A stretch of 64,000 nucleotides of DNA from Arthrobacter sp. (GCA_023264815.1 JAHFUZ010000004.1:53829-117828), one strand, 5' to 3'. Shown: positions 24,950 through 35,648, counted from the first letter of the stretch. Made by a program: numbers and translations. The notes: generated by a model from the sequence alone, not told the origin.

Positions 24950-26506
24950 TTGAAACTTGAACTCAGAGGGATTACCAAACGCTTCGGTACCCTGCTCGCC
25001 AACGACCACATAGACGTGGTGGTTGAACCCGGACAGATCCACTGTCTGCTGGGCGAGAACGGGGCCGGCAAATCCACCCTGATGAATGTGCTGTACGGGC
25101 TCTACGAGCCCACCGAGGGTGAAATCCTCATTGACGACAAACCTGTTACCTTCCGCGGCCCTGGCGATGCGATGGCCGCAGGAATCGGCATGGTGCACCA
25201 GCACTTTATGCTGGTTCCGGTCTTTACCGTGGCCGAGAACGTGGCCCTGGGCGCCGAAACCACCAAGGCCGGCGGGTTCCTCAACCTGGACGATACCCGC
25301 CGCAAGATCAAGGAGATCTCGGACCGCTACGGGTTCGACGTTGACCCGGATGCGCTGGTGGAAGACCTGCCGGTGGGTGTCCAGCAGCGCGTGGAAATTA
25401 TCAAGGCACTGGTCCGCGATGCCCGCGTCCTGATCCTTGATGAACCCACGGCAGTGCTGACGCCGCAGGAAACCGACGAACTGCTGGACATCATGCGCCA
25501 GCTCAAGTCCAGCGGCACGTCGATTGTGTTCATCTCGCACAAGCTGCGTGAAGTGAAAGCCGTCTCGGACACCATCACCGTGATCCGGCGCGGCAAGGTC
25601 GTGGGATCCGCCGATCCGGGCGACTCCACCACGGCACTCGCCTCCATGATGGTAGGCCGGGCCGTCAGCCTGACACTGGACAAGTCCCCGGCCAAACCTT
25701 TGGAGAAGACCTTCCAGGTCAAGGACCTCACGGTCATTGCCCCGAACGGGCAGCACACCGTTGACGGCATCAGCTTCGACATTGCACGCGGCGAGATCCT
25801 GGCCGTCGCCGGAGTCCAGGGGAACGGCCAGACCGAACTGACCGAGGCTATCCTCGGACTGCAGGAACGCGTCTACGGCTCCATCCTGCTGGACAACGTG
25901 GAACTTGTTGGCCGCAGCGTCAAGGACGTCCTGAACGCCGGTGTCGGCTTTGTTCCCGAGGACCGATCCGTTGACGGCCTCATTGGCACGTTCTCCATCG
26001 CCGAAAACCTGGTGCTTGACCGTTACGACCAGCCGCCGTTCGCCAAGGGAATCAGCATGAGCCCGGCGAAGGTCCTGGAGAACGCGAAGACGCGGATCGA
26101 TGAGTTCGACGTCAGGACCCCCTCCGGCCTCCTGGCCGCCGGCACACTGTCCGGCGGAAACCAGCAGAAAGTGGTCATGGCGCGGGAGCTGTCCCGGCCG
26201 CTGCGCCTCTTCATCGCCTCGCAGCCCACCCGTGGTGTGGACGTCGGGTCCATCGAGTTCCTCCACAAGCGGATCGTCGCTGAAAGGGACCAGGGCACTC
26301 CGGTGATGATCATTTCCACTGAGCTGGACGAGGTCATGGAACTCGCCGACCGGATCGCCGTCCTGTACAAGGGGAAACTCGTGGGAATCGTCCCCGCCGG
26401 AACCGGCCGCGACGTCCTGGGCCTCATGATGGCCGGTATCCCGCAGGAGGATGCCGCCGCCGAAGGCCACGCAACCGCCAGCCCCGAAGGAGGCGAAAAT
26501 GCCTGA
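24950..26506 (+). CDS. Nucleoside ABC transporter ATP-binding protein (two fused ATPase domains)
   Basis: About 518 residues from TTG 24950; TTG 24938 is also possible. The longer reading to 24836 begins right at the upstream terminator and adds no conserved sequence. Domain 1 has Walker [10 protein letters not shown], Walker [12 protein letters not shown] and a degenerate signature (VGVQQRVEIIKAL). Domain 2 has an altered Walker A (GVQGNGQTEL), [14 protein letters not shown] and ASQPTRGVDVG in place of Walker B. This matches YufO/NupA-type nucleoside importers. The stop overlaps the next permease by 8 bases. Confidence 0.92.
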   Translation: MKLELRGITKRFGTLLANDHIDVVVEPGQIHCLLGENGAGKSTLMNVLYGLYEPTEGEILIDDKPVTFRGPGDAMAAGIGMVHQHFMLVPVFTVAENVALGAETTKAGGFLNLDDTRRKIKEISDRYGFDVDPDALVEDLPVGVQQRVEIIKALVRDARVLILDEPTAVLTPQETDELLDIMRQLKSSGTSIVFISHKLREVKAVSDTITVIRRGKVVGSADPGDSTTALASMMVGRAVSLTLDKSPAKPLEKTFQVKDLTVIAPNGQHTVDGISFDIARGEILAVAGVQGNGQTELTEAILGLQERVYGSILLDNVELVGRSVKDVLNAGVGFVPEDRSVDGLIGTFSIAENLVLDRYDQPPFAKGISMSPAKVLENAKTRIDEFDVRTPSGLLAAGTLSGGNQQKVVMARELSRPLRLFIASQPTRGVDVGSIEFLHKRIVAERDQGTPVMIISTELDEVMELADRIAVLYKGKLVGIVPAGTGRDVLGLMMAGIPQEDAAAEGHATASPEGGENA

Positions 26507-27866
26507 CGAGCACCACCCTAAGCATGCCGACGAGCACGCTAAACCGCATGAGCAGACCCCCGCGGCGGAAGAAACCGCCGCCGTGGTGGCGGTGGACACG
26601 GCCGGGGGCGCCATCAGCCCGTCGGCAGTGCCGGCCACCGCCCAAAGCGGAAAGCTGCCCGGCGGCCCCGACACCCTGGTCCGGAAAATCTTCACCGGCA
26701 GCGGAATGGTCTCGGTCCTCGCCGTGCTGCTGGCACTGGTGATCGGCGGCCTGCTGATAGCCGCCACCGACCAGCGCGTGGCAACCACGTCCTCCTACCT
26801 CTTCGCCCGTCCCACCGACTTCCTCACGGCAGTCTGGAACGCCGCCACCCGGTCCTACGTAGCCCTGTTCCAGGGGTCCGTATTCAACCCGCGCGGTGCC
26901 AGCGTGGCTGCCCAGTTCGCCCCGCTGATGGAAACCCTCACCATCGCAACCCCGCTCATCACCGCGGGCCTTGGCGTCGCACTGGCGTTCCGGGCAGGCC
27001 TGTTCAACATTGGCGCCCAGGGCCAGATCATCATGTCCGGCATCCTGGCGGCGTGGGTCGGGTTCGCCCTGCACCTTCCCCTGGGCCTGCACCTCCTGCT
27101 CGTCCTGGTGGCCGGCATCGTGGGCGGCGCTCTCTGGGGCGGCCTGGTGGGCCTGCTGAAAGCCCGGACCGGGGCCCATGAGGTCATCCTGACCATCATG
27201 TTCAACTACATCGCCCTGTACTTCCTGCGGTACCTGCTCAACACCCCCGCGTTCCAGCGTCCCGGCGAGTCCAACCCGATCTCGCCCATCCTGGATCCCA
27301 CTGCCGTCTACCCGCAGATCTTCGGCACCCAATACCGCCTGCACCTGGGGTTCGTCCTGGCCATCGCCGCCACCGTCCTGGTGTGGTGGCTGCTGAACCG
27401 CTCCACCGTCGGCTTCGAATTCCGGGCAGTGGGGGCCAACCCGAAGGCCGCACTGACCGCCGGAATCAACGTCTCGCGGTCCACCATCCTGGTCATGGCC
27501 ATTGCCGGCGGGCTCGCGGGCATGTCCGGCGTGGCGCAGGTGGCAGGAACGGAAAAGGTCCTCACGGACGGTGTGGCCGCCACGTACGGTTTTGATGCCA
27601 TCACGGTGGCGCTGCTGGGACGTTCCTCGCCATGGGGCACCTTCGCTGCTGGCCTGCTGTTCGGCGCTTTCCGCGCCGGAGCCGTGCAGATGCAGATCCA
27701 GACCGGCACACCTATCGACATTGTCCTGGTGGTCCAGTCGCTGATTGTCCTCTTTATTGCGGCCCCGCCGCTGGTGCGTGCAATCTTCGGGCTTAATCCC
27801 CGCCGTAAGAAGCCGGCCAAGGCCGGCAAGTCCCAGCACGCAGCAGCCACCGGAGGTGCAGCATGA
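26499..27866 (+). CDS. Nucleoside ABC transporter permease 1 (YufP type)
   Basis: 455 residues; ATG 26499 has GAAGGAGG upstream. The first 50 residues are a hydrophilic His/Glu/Ala-rich extension (MPDEHHPKHADEHAKPHEQT), unusual for the family. About ten membrane helices of the BPD_transp_2 type follow, with LAFRAGLFNIGAQGQIIMSG and EVILTIMFNYIALY. It pairs with the second permease, whose start overlaps this stop by 4 bases. The role of the extension is unknown. Confidence 0.9.
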   Translation: MPDEHHPKHADEHAKPHEQTPAAEETAAVVAVDTAGGAISPSAVPATAQSGKLPGGPDTLVRKIFTGSGMVSVLAVLLALVIGGLLIAATDQRVATTSSYLFARPTDFLTAVWNAATRSYVALFQGSVFNPRGASVAAQFAPLMETLTIATPLITAGLGVALAFRAGLFNIGAQGQIIMSGILAAWVGFALHLPLGLHLLLVLVAGIVGGALWGGLVGLLKARTGAHEVILTIMFNYIALYFLRYLLNTPAFQRPGESNPISPILDPTAVYPQIFGTQYRLHLGFVLAIAATVLVWWLLNRSTVGFEFRAVGANPKAALTAGINVSRSTILVMAIAGGLAGMSGVAQVAGTEKVLTDGVAATYGFDAITVALLGRSSPWGTFAAGLLFGAFRAGAVQMQIQTGTPIDIVLVVQSLIVLFIAAPPLVRAIFGLNPRRKKPAKAGKSQHAAATGGAA

Positions 27867-29185
27867 GCGCAACAGCAACATCTCCTCTGCCGGGACGGGG
27901 AACACCCGGAACCGAATCCACAGCCGAGGTCCAGGCGACCTCCGGCAAGCCGGTGCTCTGGAAAACCCCGGTGATGCTCTCAGCACTGGGCATCGTCGCC
28001 TTCATCTTCTTCGGCCTGATGGGGTCCGACAAGACGGCTAAGTTCGGCATTTCCACCGGCGGGGACTTCTTCCAGCTTCCTGCGGTTGAAGTTCCCTCGA
28101 TGGCAGGCGGCATAGTCCTCTCTGTCATCATGCTGGGGCTTGCTGCCTATGCCGTCTTCCTGAAAACCAGGGACCGGCCGGTCCCCACCTGGTTGACCAT
28201 CACCTTCACAGTCCTGTTTGTGGCCGCCTTCCTGATCTGGGTTGTGGGCGGGGCGCGGACGCCGAGCATCTCGCTCGCCGGCCTCATCGCCGGGTCGGTC
28301 ACGCTGGCCGTGCCGCTGGTGTTCGGTTCACTGTCCGGTGTGCTGTGCGAGCGGGTAGGCGTGGTCAACATCGCCATCGAGGGCCAGCTCCTGGGCGGCG
28401 CCTTCACGGCAGCCATCGTCGCCAGCGTCACCCAGAACCCGTTTGTTGGACTGCTGGCCGCCGCAGTAGCCGGCGCGGCCGTGTCCATGGTGCTGGCCGC
28501 CTTCAGTATCAAGTACCTGGTCAACCAGATCATCGTGGGTGTGGTCCTGAACGTCCTGGTATCCGGCGTGACAGGCTTCCTGTTCAGCACCGTGATGCAG
28601 GAAGACAAAGCCAGGTTCAACTCTCCGCCGGGCCTGGAAATCGTGGAGATCCCCGTCCTCTCCGGCATCCCCATCATCGGGCCCATCCTCTTTAAGCAGT
28701 CCGTGGTGGGCTACCTGATGTACGTCGCCGTCATCGTGGTGTGGGTGGGATTGTTCAAGACCAAATGGGGCCTCCGCGTGCGGGCTGTCGGCGAGCATCC
28801 CCAGGCCGCGGACACCATGGGCATCAAGGTCAACGCCACCCGGTTCTGGAACGTCACCCTGGGCGGTGCCATCGCCGGCATCGGCGGCTCCTTCTTCACC
28901 CTCGTGGCCATTGACAGCTTCACCAAGGAGATCTCCGGCGGACGCGGCTTCATCGCCCTGGCGGCCCTGATCTTCGGCCGGTGGAACCCCATCGGAGCGT
29001 TCTTCGCGGCCCTGCTGTTCGGTTTCGCCGACAACCTGCAGAGCATCGTGACCATCATTGGAACGCCGGTGCCCAGCCAGTTCATGGCCATGCTGCCGTA
29101 CCTTGTCACAGTGCTCGCCGTCGCGGGACTGGTGGGCAGATCCCGGCCGCCCGCCGCCAGCGGCATTCCCTACGTCAAGGGATGA
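27863..29185 (+). CDS. Nucleoside ABC transporter permease 2 (YufQ type)
   Basis: 440 residues. About ten membrane helices include GVLCERVGVVNIAIEGQLLG and a C-terminal region GGRGFIALAALIFGRWNPIG, both hallmarks of the BMP-family second permease. Compared with the usual about 310 residues it has roughly 120 extra N-terminal residues containing two or three more hydrophobic segments. It overlaps the first permease by 4 bases and the cytidine deaminase start by 4 bases, so all are translationally coupled. Confidence 0.9.
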   Translation: MSATATSPLPGRGTPGTESTAEVQATSGKPVLWKTPVMLSALGIVAFIFFGLMGSDKTAKFGISTGGDFFQLPAVEVPSMAGGIVLSVIMLGLAAYAVFLKTRDRPVPTWLTITFTVLFVAAFLIWVVGGARTPSISLAGLIAGSVTLAVPLVFGSLSGVLCERVGVVNIAIEGQLLGGAFTAAIVASVTQNPFVGLLAAAVAGAAVSMVLAAFSIKYLVNQIIVGVVLNVLVSGVTGFLFSTVMQEDKARFNSPPGLEIVEIPVLSGIPIIGPILFKQSVVGYLMYVAVIVVWVGLFKTKWGLRVRAVGEHPQAADTMGIKVNATRFWNVTLGGAIAGIGGSFFTLVAIDSFTKEISGGRGFIALAALIFGRWNPIGAFFAALLFGFADNLQSIVTIIGTPVPSQFMAMLPYLVTVLAVAGLVGRSRPPAASGIPYVKG

Positions 29186-29604
29186 CAACGGTGGAAGGGG
29201 TGCTGCCCGAAGGGGCCATCATCGACTGGGATGCACTCAGGGCGGAGGCAATAACCGCCATGAAAAACGCCTACGCCCCGTATTCAAAGTACGCGGTGGG
29301 CGCAGCGGCTTTCACAGCCGACGGACGGCTGGTAAGCGGCTGCAATGTGGAAAACGCCAGCTATGGGCTGACGCTCTGTGCGGAATGCGCCCTGGTGGGA
29401 AACCTGCACATGACCGGCGGCGGCCAGCTGCGCGCTTTCTACTGCGTGGATGCTGCGGGCAACGTGCTGATGCCGTGCGGCCGCTGCCGGCAACTGCTGC
29501 ACGAATTCCGCGCCCCAGGTATGGAACTGATGACCACTCAGGGCATAAGGACAATGGACCAGGTGCTTCCCGATGCATTCGGTCCCCAACATCTGGAGGA
29601 CTGA
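29182..29604 (+). CDS. cdd: Cytidine deaminase
   Basis: 140 residues, the homotetrameric type. It deaminates cytidine and deoxycytidine to uridine and deoxyuridine. Zinc ligands and the catalytic Glu are in CNVENASYGLTLCAECALV (Cys-Ala-Glu) and PCGRCRQLLHEF. APYSKYAVGAAA is the substrate loop. The ATG at 29182 overlaps the permease stop. A GGAGG just before its end serves deoA, which starts 2 bases after the cdd stop. Imported cytidine would be converted here before phosphorolysis by DeoA. Confidence 0.95.
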   Translation: MTTVEGVLPEGAIIDWDALRAEAITAMKNAYAPYSKYAVGAAAFTADGRLVSGCNVENASYGLTLCAECALVGNLHMTGGGQLRAFYCVDAAGNVLMPCGRCRQLLHEFRAPGMELMTTQGIRTMDQVLPDAFGPQHLED

Positions 29605-29606
29605 AG

Positions 29607-30920
29607 GTGACACAGGCAAATGAGGCGTTCGACGCCGTCGACATCATCCGCACCAAAAGGGACCGGGGTGTCCTCACCCCTGAGCAGATTGACTGGACCA
29701 TCGATGCGTACACCCGCGGGGCCATCGCAGATGAGCAGATGGCGGCGCTGAACATGGCCATCCTGCTCAACGGTATGGACCGGGCGGAAATTTCGCGCTG
29801 GACCGCCGCCATGATCGCCTCGGGCGAGCGGATGGACTTCAGCGGCCTCCGCCGGCCCGACGGCGGGACGAAGGCCACCAGTGATAAACACTCCACCGGG
29901 GGAGTAGGGGACAAGATCACGCTCCCGCTGGCTCCGCTGGTTGCCGTGTTCGGGGTGGCTGTGCCGCAGCTGTCCGGCCGCGGGCTCGGCCACACCGGCG
30001 GCACGCTGGACAAGCTGGAAGCCATCCCGGGCTGGCGGGCGGACCTGAGCAATGACGAGATGATGGCACAGCTCCAGGATGTCGGGGCCGTGATCTGCGC
30101 TGCCGGCGCGGGGCTGGCGCCGGCGGACAAGAAGCTCTACGCCCTGCGTGACGTCACCGGCACCGTGGAAGCGATACCGTTGATCGCGTCCTCCATCATG
30201 AGCAAGAAGATCGCCGAAGGCACAGGCTCGCTGGTCCTCGACGTCAAGGTGGGCAGCGGCGCGTTTATGAAGGACGAGGCCCGGGCCCGGGAACTTGCCG
30301 AAACCATGGTGGCGCTGGGCAAGGACGCGGGCGTTAATACCGTGGCCCTGCTGACCAACATGAGCACACCGCTAGGCCTCACCGCCGGCAACGCCATCGA
30401 AGTGGAGGAATCCGTGGAGGTCCTGGCCGGCGGCGGCCCGGAGGACGTGGTGGAGCTGACTGTGCGCCTGGCCGAAGAGATGCTGGCCTGCGCCGGCGTC
30501 CACGACGCCGACCCCCGGCAAGCCCTGAAGGACGGCCGGGCCATGGATGTCTGGAACCGGATGATTGAGGCGCAGGGCGGCGACCCGCGGGCCGCGCTGC
30601 CCGTGGCGAGGGAATCCGAGGTCATCTACGCCCCCGCGGACGGCGTCCTTGTGGAACTCGATGCCCTGGCGGTCGGGGTGGCCGCGTGGCGCCTCGGCGC
30701 GGGCCGCGCCCGCAAGGAAGACGCCGTCCAGGCGGGCGCCGGCGTACGTATGCATGCCAAGCCCGGCGCCGTGGTCCGGGCCGGCGAACCGCTGATGACC
30801 CTGCTCACTGACACCCCGGAGAAGTTCGCGCGCGCCAAGGAGTCACTGGAGCATGCGGTGACCATTGCGCCGGAGGGGGCCCGCCCGGCACAACAGCTTG
30901 TCATTGACCGAATAGCATAG
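29607..30920 (+). CDS. deoA: Thymidine/pyrimidine-nucleoside phosphorylase
   Basis: 437 residues from GTG 29607, preceded by TGGAGGA. It splits thymidine, deoxyuridine or uridine with phosphate to base and (deoxy)ribose-1-phosphate. The phosphorylase signature is KHSTGGVGDKITLPLAP with SGRGLGHTGGTLDKLEAIPG after it, and SSIMSKKIAEG lies in the middle. The C-terminal domain includes the barrel-like GVRMHAKPGAVV. It is coupled to cdd by a 2-base gap. Whether it prefers thymidine (DeoA) or any pyrimidine nucleoside (Pdp) cannot be told. Confidence 0.95.
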   Translation: MTQANEAFDAVDIIRTKRDRGVLTPEQIDWTIDAYTRGAIADEQMAALNMAILLNGMDRAEISRWTAAMIASGERMDFSGLRRPDGGTKATSDKHSTGGVGDKITLPLAPLVAVFGVAVPQLSGRGLGHTGGTLDKLEAIPGWRADLSNDEMMAQLQDVGAVICAAGAGLAPADKKLYALRDVTGTVEAIPLIASSIMSKKIAEGTGSLVLDVKVGSGAFMKDEARARELAETMVALGKDAGVNTVALLTNMSTPLGLTAGNAIEVEESVEVLAGGGPEDVVELTVRLAEEMLACAGVHDADPRQALKDGRAMDVWNRMIEAQGGDPRAALPVARESEVIYAPADGVLVELDALAVGVAAWRLGAGRARKEDAVQAGAGVRMHAKPGAVVRAGEPLMTLLTDTPEKFARAKESLEHAVTIAPEGARPAQQLVIDRIA

Positions 30921-30925
30921 GGAGG

Positions 30926-31555
30926 ATGCAGGCCATCAATGAATTCATCCTCGCTGCCGCCGGGCAGCCGTGGGTGCTCCTCCTGGTCCTGGCGTGCTGT
31001 CTCATTGACGGGTTTTTCCCGCCGATCCCCAGCGAATCCGTGGTGGTTGGCCTGGCCGCCGTGGCCGCCACCGCGGACGTGCCCAATCCCTGGCTGCTGA
31101 TGCTGGTGGCGGCACTGGGCGCCTTCTCCGGCGACAATATCGCCTACCTGATCGGCCGGCGGGTTGGCACCAGCCGCTGGAGGTGGCAGCGCGGGCCCAG
31201 GATGCAAAGTGCGTTCCGGTGGGCAGGGGCGGAGCTGAGGAAGCGGCCGGCGTCGCTGATCCTGGTGGCGCGCTTCATTCCGATCGGCCGGGTTGCCGTC
31301 AACCTGACCGCCGGTGTGACGCACTATCCGCAGTTGCGCTTCGTTGGCCTGACAGTCCTTTCCGCGACGCTATGGGCGGGCTATTCCGTAGGGATCGGGC
31401 TGTTCTTTGGCCAGTGGTTTGAGAGCAACCATCTGCTGGGTGCAGTCATTGCCATCATCTGTGCCGTGGGCCTGGGAATCCTCGTGGACCTGGTCATTAA
31501 CCGCATCCGGGGAAAGGTTCCCGTGGTGGAACGGCTCAAGGACCCCGAAGCCTAA
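30926..31555 (+). CDS. DedA/VTT-family membrane protein 1
   Basis: 209 residues with about five hydrophobic segments, two of them re-entrant in the known fold. The DedA motif appears as ARFIPIGRVAVNLTAGV (about 110-126), and the N-terminal FPPIPSESVVVGLA is also typical. Members are thought to scramble or flip lipids such as undecaprenyl phosphate and phosphatidylethanolamine. It follows deoA by 5 bases. TAGCAT lies 7 bases before the ATG, and the nearby GGAGG abuts the start codon with no spacing, so a leaderless start is more likely than a Shine-Dalgarno one. Confidence 0.88.
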   Translation: MQAINEFILAAAGQPWVLLLVLACCLIDGFFPPIPSESVVVGLAAVAATADVPNPWLLMLVAALGAFSGDNIAYLIGRRVGTSRWRWQRGPRMQSAFRWAGAELRKRPASLILVARFIPIGRVAVNLTAGVTHYPQLRFVGLTVLSATLWAGYSVGIGLFFGQWFESNHLLGAVIAIICAVGLGILVDLVINRIRGKVPVVERLKDPEA

Positions 31556-31665
31556 GGCTTAAAGGGGCCGTGGGCGTAGCGGAGGGCGTCCCGGGCATGG
31601 GACACTGAGGAGCGATTTACGTCACTTCCGCTGCATCATCATCGTCGTCTAGGAGCAACACCCGC

Positions 31666-32391
31666 GTGGAGTTTATTAATGAGGCCGTGCTCCATGCGGC
31701 GGGCCAATGGTGGATCTACCCGGTCCTGCTGCTGTTTTTCTTCATTGACGGCTTCGCCATGGTGGTGCCCAGCGAGACCCTGATCGTGGCACTTGCAGCG
31801 TTTTCCCGGCACAGCGGTGAACCCAACCTGTGGATCCTCGGCGCCACGGCTTTGGTCGGCGCCATTGCCGGCGACAACATGGCGTTTATGCTGGGCCGGC
31901 GGATCGGACTTGAGCGCTGGAAATGGATGCGACGGCCCAAGATCCAAAAGGCTTTCGGCTGGGCACGCTACGAACTGGACAAGCGCGGCGCCGTCCTGAT
32001 TTTCACCGCACGCTACATCCCCTGGGGGCGGGTTGCCGTCAATTACGTGGCCGGCAGCACCGGCTTTGGGCACCGCCGCTTCTTCCTTCTTGACGCCTTC
32101 GCGTGCCTCACCTGGGTGGGCTACTCCATTGGCATCGGCCTGCTGGCCAGCTCTTTCCCCTGGCTGCACCACAACCCGCTCCTGAGCGCCGGCATCGCCG
32201 TTGTCTTCGCCATTGTGCTGGGCATCCTGATTGACCACCTCCTGCGCTGGTGGCACAAGCACCTGGCCCGCAAAGACGCCGATATCGTGGATGAATGGCT
32301 CGACGGCGGTCCGGAAGGTTCACTGCCCCCGCCCACCGCCGCAGCGCCGCTGCTCGCCCCCGCGCCGGCGAAAGTCGAACCCGGAAAGTAG
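31666..32391 (+). CDS. DedA/VTT-family membrane protein 2
   Basis: 241 residues, related to the preceding gene product but longer, with a polar C-terminal tail of about 35 residues (DIVDEWLDGGPEGSLPPPTA). The DedA motif is TARYIPWGRVAVNYVAGS. The GTG at 31666 has AGGAG 10 bases upstream. Two adjacent, divergent DedA genes suggest an old tandem duplication. This one precedes adenosine deaminase by 39 bases. Confidence 0.88.
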   Translation: MEFINEAVLHAAGQWWIYPVLLLFFFIDGFAMVVPSETLIVALAAFSRHSGEPNLWILGATALVGAIAGDNMAFMLGRRIGLERWKWMRRPKIQKAFGWARYELDKRGAVLIFTARYIPWGRVAVNYVAGSTGFGHRRFFLLDAFACLTWVGYSIGIGLLASSFPWLHHNPLLSAGIAVVFAIVLGILIDHLLRWWHKHLARKDADIVDEWLDGGPEGSLPPPTAAAPLLAPAPAKVEPGK

Positions 32392-32430
32392 CGGCTGGCA
32401 TAAGGCGCCTGCCGACCCTAAGGTGGGAAC

Positions 32431-33585
32431 GTGACTGAGCCCATTGTTGACGCTGCCCCTGCCATCGATTTCGACTTGAAAAGCCTGCCCAAGGTTTCGC
32501 TTCACGACCACCTGGACGGTGGTCTCCGGCCCGCCACCATCATCGAATTGGCCGACGCCGTTGGCCACACGCTCCCGTCCACCGATCCCGTCGCCTTGGG
32601 CCAATGGTTCCGCGAGTCGGCGGACTCAGGCTCGCTGGTCCGCTACCTGGAGACCTTCGACCACACGGTGGCCGTGATGCAGACCAAGGAAGGCCTGTTC
32701 CGCGTTGCCAAGGAATTCGTGGAAGACCTCGCGGACGACGGCGTGGTGTACGGCGAGGTGCGGTGGGCGCCGGAGCAACACCTGCAGAAGGGCCTCTCCC
32801 TGGACGAAGCAGTGGAAGCTGTGCAGGAAGGCCTGGAGGCCGGCGTGGACGCCGTTGCCGAAACCGGGCGCGAAATCCAGGTGGGCCAGCTGATCACCGC
32901 CATGCGCCACGCCGACCGTGGCCAGGAGATCGCCGAACTCGCCGTCCGCCACCGCAACAAGGGCGCCGTGGGCTTCGACATCGCCGGTGCCGAAGACGGC
33001 TTCCTGCCGTCCCGTTTCAAGGACGCCTTCACCTACCTTGCCCAGCACAACTTCCCGGCCACCGTCCACGCCGGCGAGGCCGCCGGGCTGGAGAGTATCC
33101 AGTCGGCGTTGGTGGACGGGCGCGCGCTCCGCCTGGGCCACGGAGTCCGGATCGCCGAGGACATCATGGTGGAGTTCGACGACGAAGACGACGCCGATGC
33201 TTCCGGTTCGGGCGAGGAAAGCATTGGACTGGTCACCCTGGGCGACCTCTCCAGCTGGATCCGCGACCGCGGCATCGCCCTGGAGATCTGCCCTTCCTCG
33301 AACCTCCAGACCGGCGCCATTGCCGGATTCGGTGAGGGCATTGAGAGCCATCCGCTGGACATGCTCTACCAGCTGGGCTTCAACGTCACCATCAACACGG
33401 ACAACCGGCTGATGAGCGGCGTCACCCTGACCGACGAATTCGAGCTCCTCGTGGAAACGTTCGACTACGATCTCGACGACCTGCTGGAACTCACGCTGAA
33501 TGCCGCAGAAGCGTCGTTCCTGCCCCTGGAGGAGAAGGAAGCGCTGGTGGAGTACATCAACGACTCCTACGCCAACCTTGGCTGA
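32431..33585 (+). CDS. add: Adenosine deaminase
   Basis: 384 residues. It converts adenosine and deoxyadenosine to inosine. Metal ligands and catalytic residues: KVSLHDHLDGG near residue 22, VHAGEAAG, LRLGHGVRI and a final INTDNRLMSG. The last block has Asn where many ADAs have the second Asp of TDDP; the TDN form is also known in actinobacterial enzymes. An acidic insert (EFDDEDDADASGSGEESIG) lies between the His-Gly-Val block and the C-terminal half. The GTG at 32431 has TAAGGT 6 bases upstream. mazG overlaps its end. Confidence 0.94.
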   Translation: MTEPIVDAAPAIDFDLKSLPKVSLHDHLDGGLRPATIIELADAVGHTLPSTDPVALGQWFRESADSGSLVRYLETFDHTVAVMQTKEGLFRVAKEFVEDLADDGVVYGEVRWAPEQHLQKGLSLDEAVEAVQEGLEAGVDAVAETGREIQVGQLITAMRHADRGQEIAELAVRHRNKGAVGFDIAGAEDGFLPSRFKDAFTYLAQHNFPATVHAGEAAGLESIQSALVDGRALRLGHGVRIAEDIMVEFDDEDDADASGSGEESIGLVTLGDLSSWIRDRGIALEICPSSNLQTGAIAGFGEGIESHPLDMLYQLGFNVTINTDNRLMSGVTLTDEFELLVETFDYDLDDLLELTLNAAEASFLPLEEKEALVEYINDSYANLG

Positions 33586-34234
33586 CGAACTCCCGGTCGA
33601 ACGCCTCGTCGCGGTGATCGCCCGGTTGCGTGAGCACTGCCCGTGGATGGGTGCCCTGACGCATGCCTCGCTGGTGGAGTACCTCCTCGAGGAAGCCTAC
33701 GAGGTAGCCGAAACCATCGAGACCGGCGTGCCGGGAGATCCCGGCGACGACGCCGAGCTTCGGGGCGAGCTGGGCGACGTGCTGCTCCAGGTGGTGCTGC
33801 ACGCCCGGCTCGCCGAGGAGCGCGGCTCGTTTACGTTCGACGACGTCGCGCGCGGGCTGGGTGCCAAGATGATCCGCCGCAACCCGCACGTCTTCCGTCC
33901 TGACGGCACGCTGCAGGACACCTTTCCTGCCACTGTGGATGACATCGTCCGCACCTGGGACGCGGTCAAGAGCTCGGAACGGCCGGAACCCCGGGGCCCC
34001 TTCGAAGGGATCCCGGACGCCCTCCCCGCCCTGGCCAAAGCGCAGAAGTTCCTGGACCGCGCCCAGCGGGCTGGATTCCCGGTGGTTGAGCCGGCTGAAA
34101 CCCTGCCATTCGAAACAGAAGCTGAGCTTGGCGACATGCTGCTCGCCGTCGTCGGTTCCGCACGCGCCCGGGGGTTCGACGCCGAGCGGGCGCTGCGCGG
34201 TGCCATCCGGCGCTGCTTCGAGGCACCATCATGA
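33578..34234 (+). CDS. mazG: MazG family nucleoside triphosphate pyrophosphohydrolase
   Basis: About 218 residues from a TTG at 33578, overlapping add by 8 bases; no ATG or GTG is available near the domain start. The all-alpha NTP-PPase core has LLEEAYEVAETIE (metal-binding EExxE), ELGDVLLQVVLHA (ExxD) and KMIRRNPHVF. The second MazG repeat seen in E. coli MazG is shortened and degenerate (ELGDMLLAVVGSARARG, lacking the first EExxE). The usual CPWDREQTH appears as CPWMGALTH. It probably hydrolyses aberrant NTPs to NMP and pyrophosphate, fitting a nucleotide salvage neighbourhood. Confidence 0.85.
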   Translation: MADELPVERLVAVIARLREHCPWMGALTHASLVEYLLEEAYEVAETIETGVPGDPGDDAELRGELGDVLLQVVLHARLAEERGSFTFDDVARGLGAKMIRRNPHVFRPDGTLQDTFPATVDDIVRTWDAVKSSERPEPRGPFEGIPDALPALAKAQKFLDRAQRAGFPVVEPAETLPFETEAELGDMLLAVVGSARARGFDAERALRGAIRRCFEAPS

Positions 34235-34262
34235 CGTCCGGGTGACGGATAGGGTTCCGTAA

Positions 34263-35648
<1,386 letters not shown>

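Noticed and set aside
24758..26788. 676-codon open frame antisense to the nucleoside ATPase
   Set aside because: It is the shadow of a confident ATPase gene with intact Walker and signature motifs on the plus strand.
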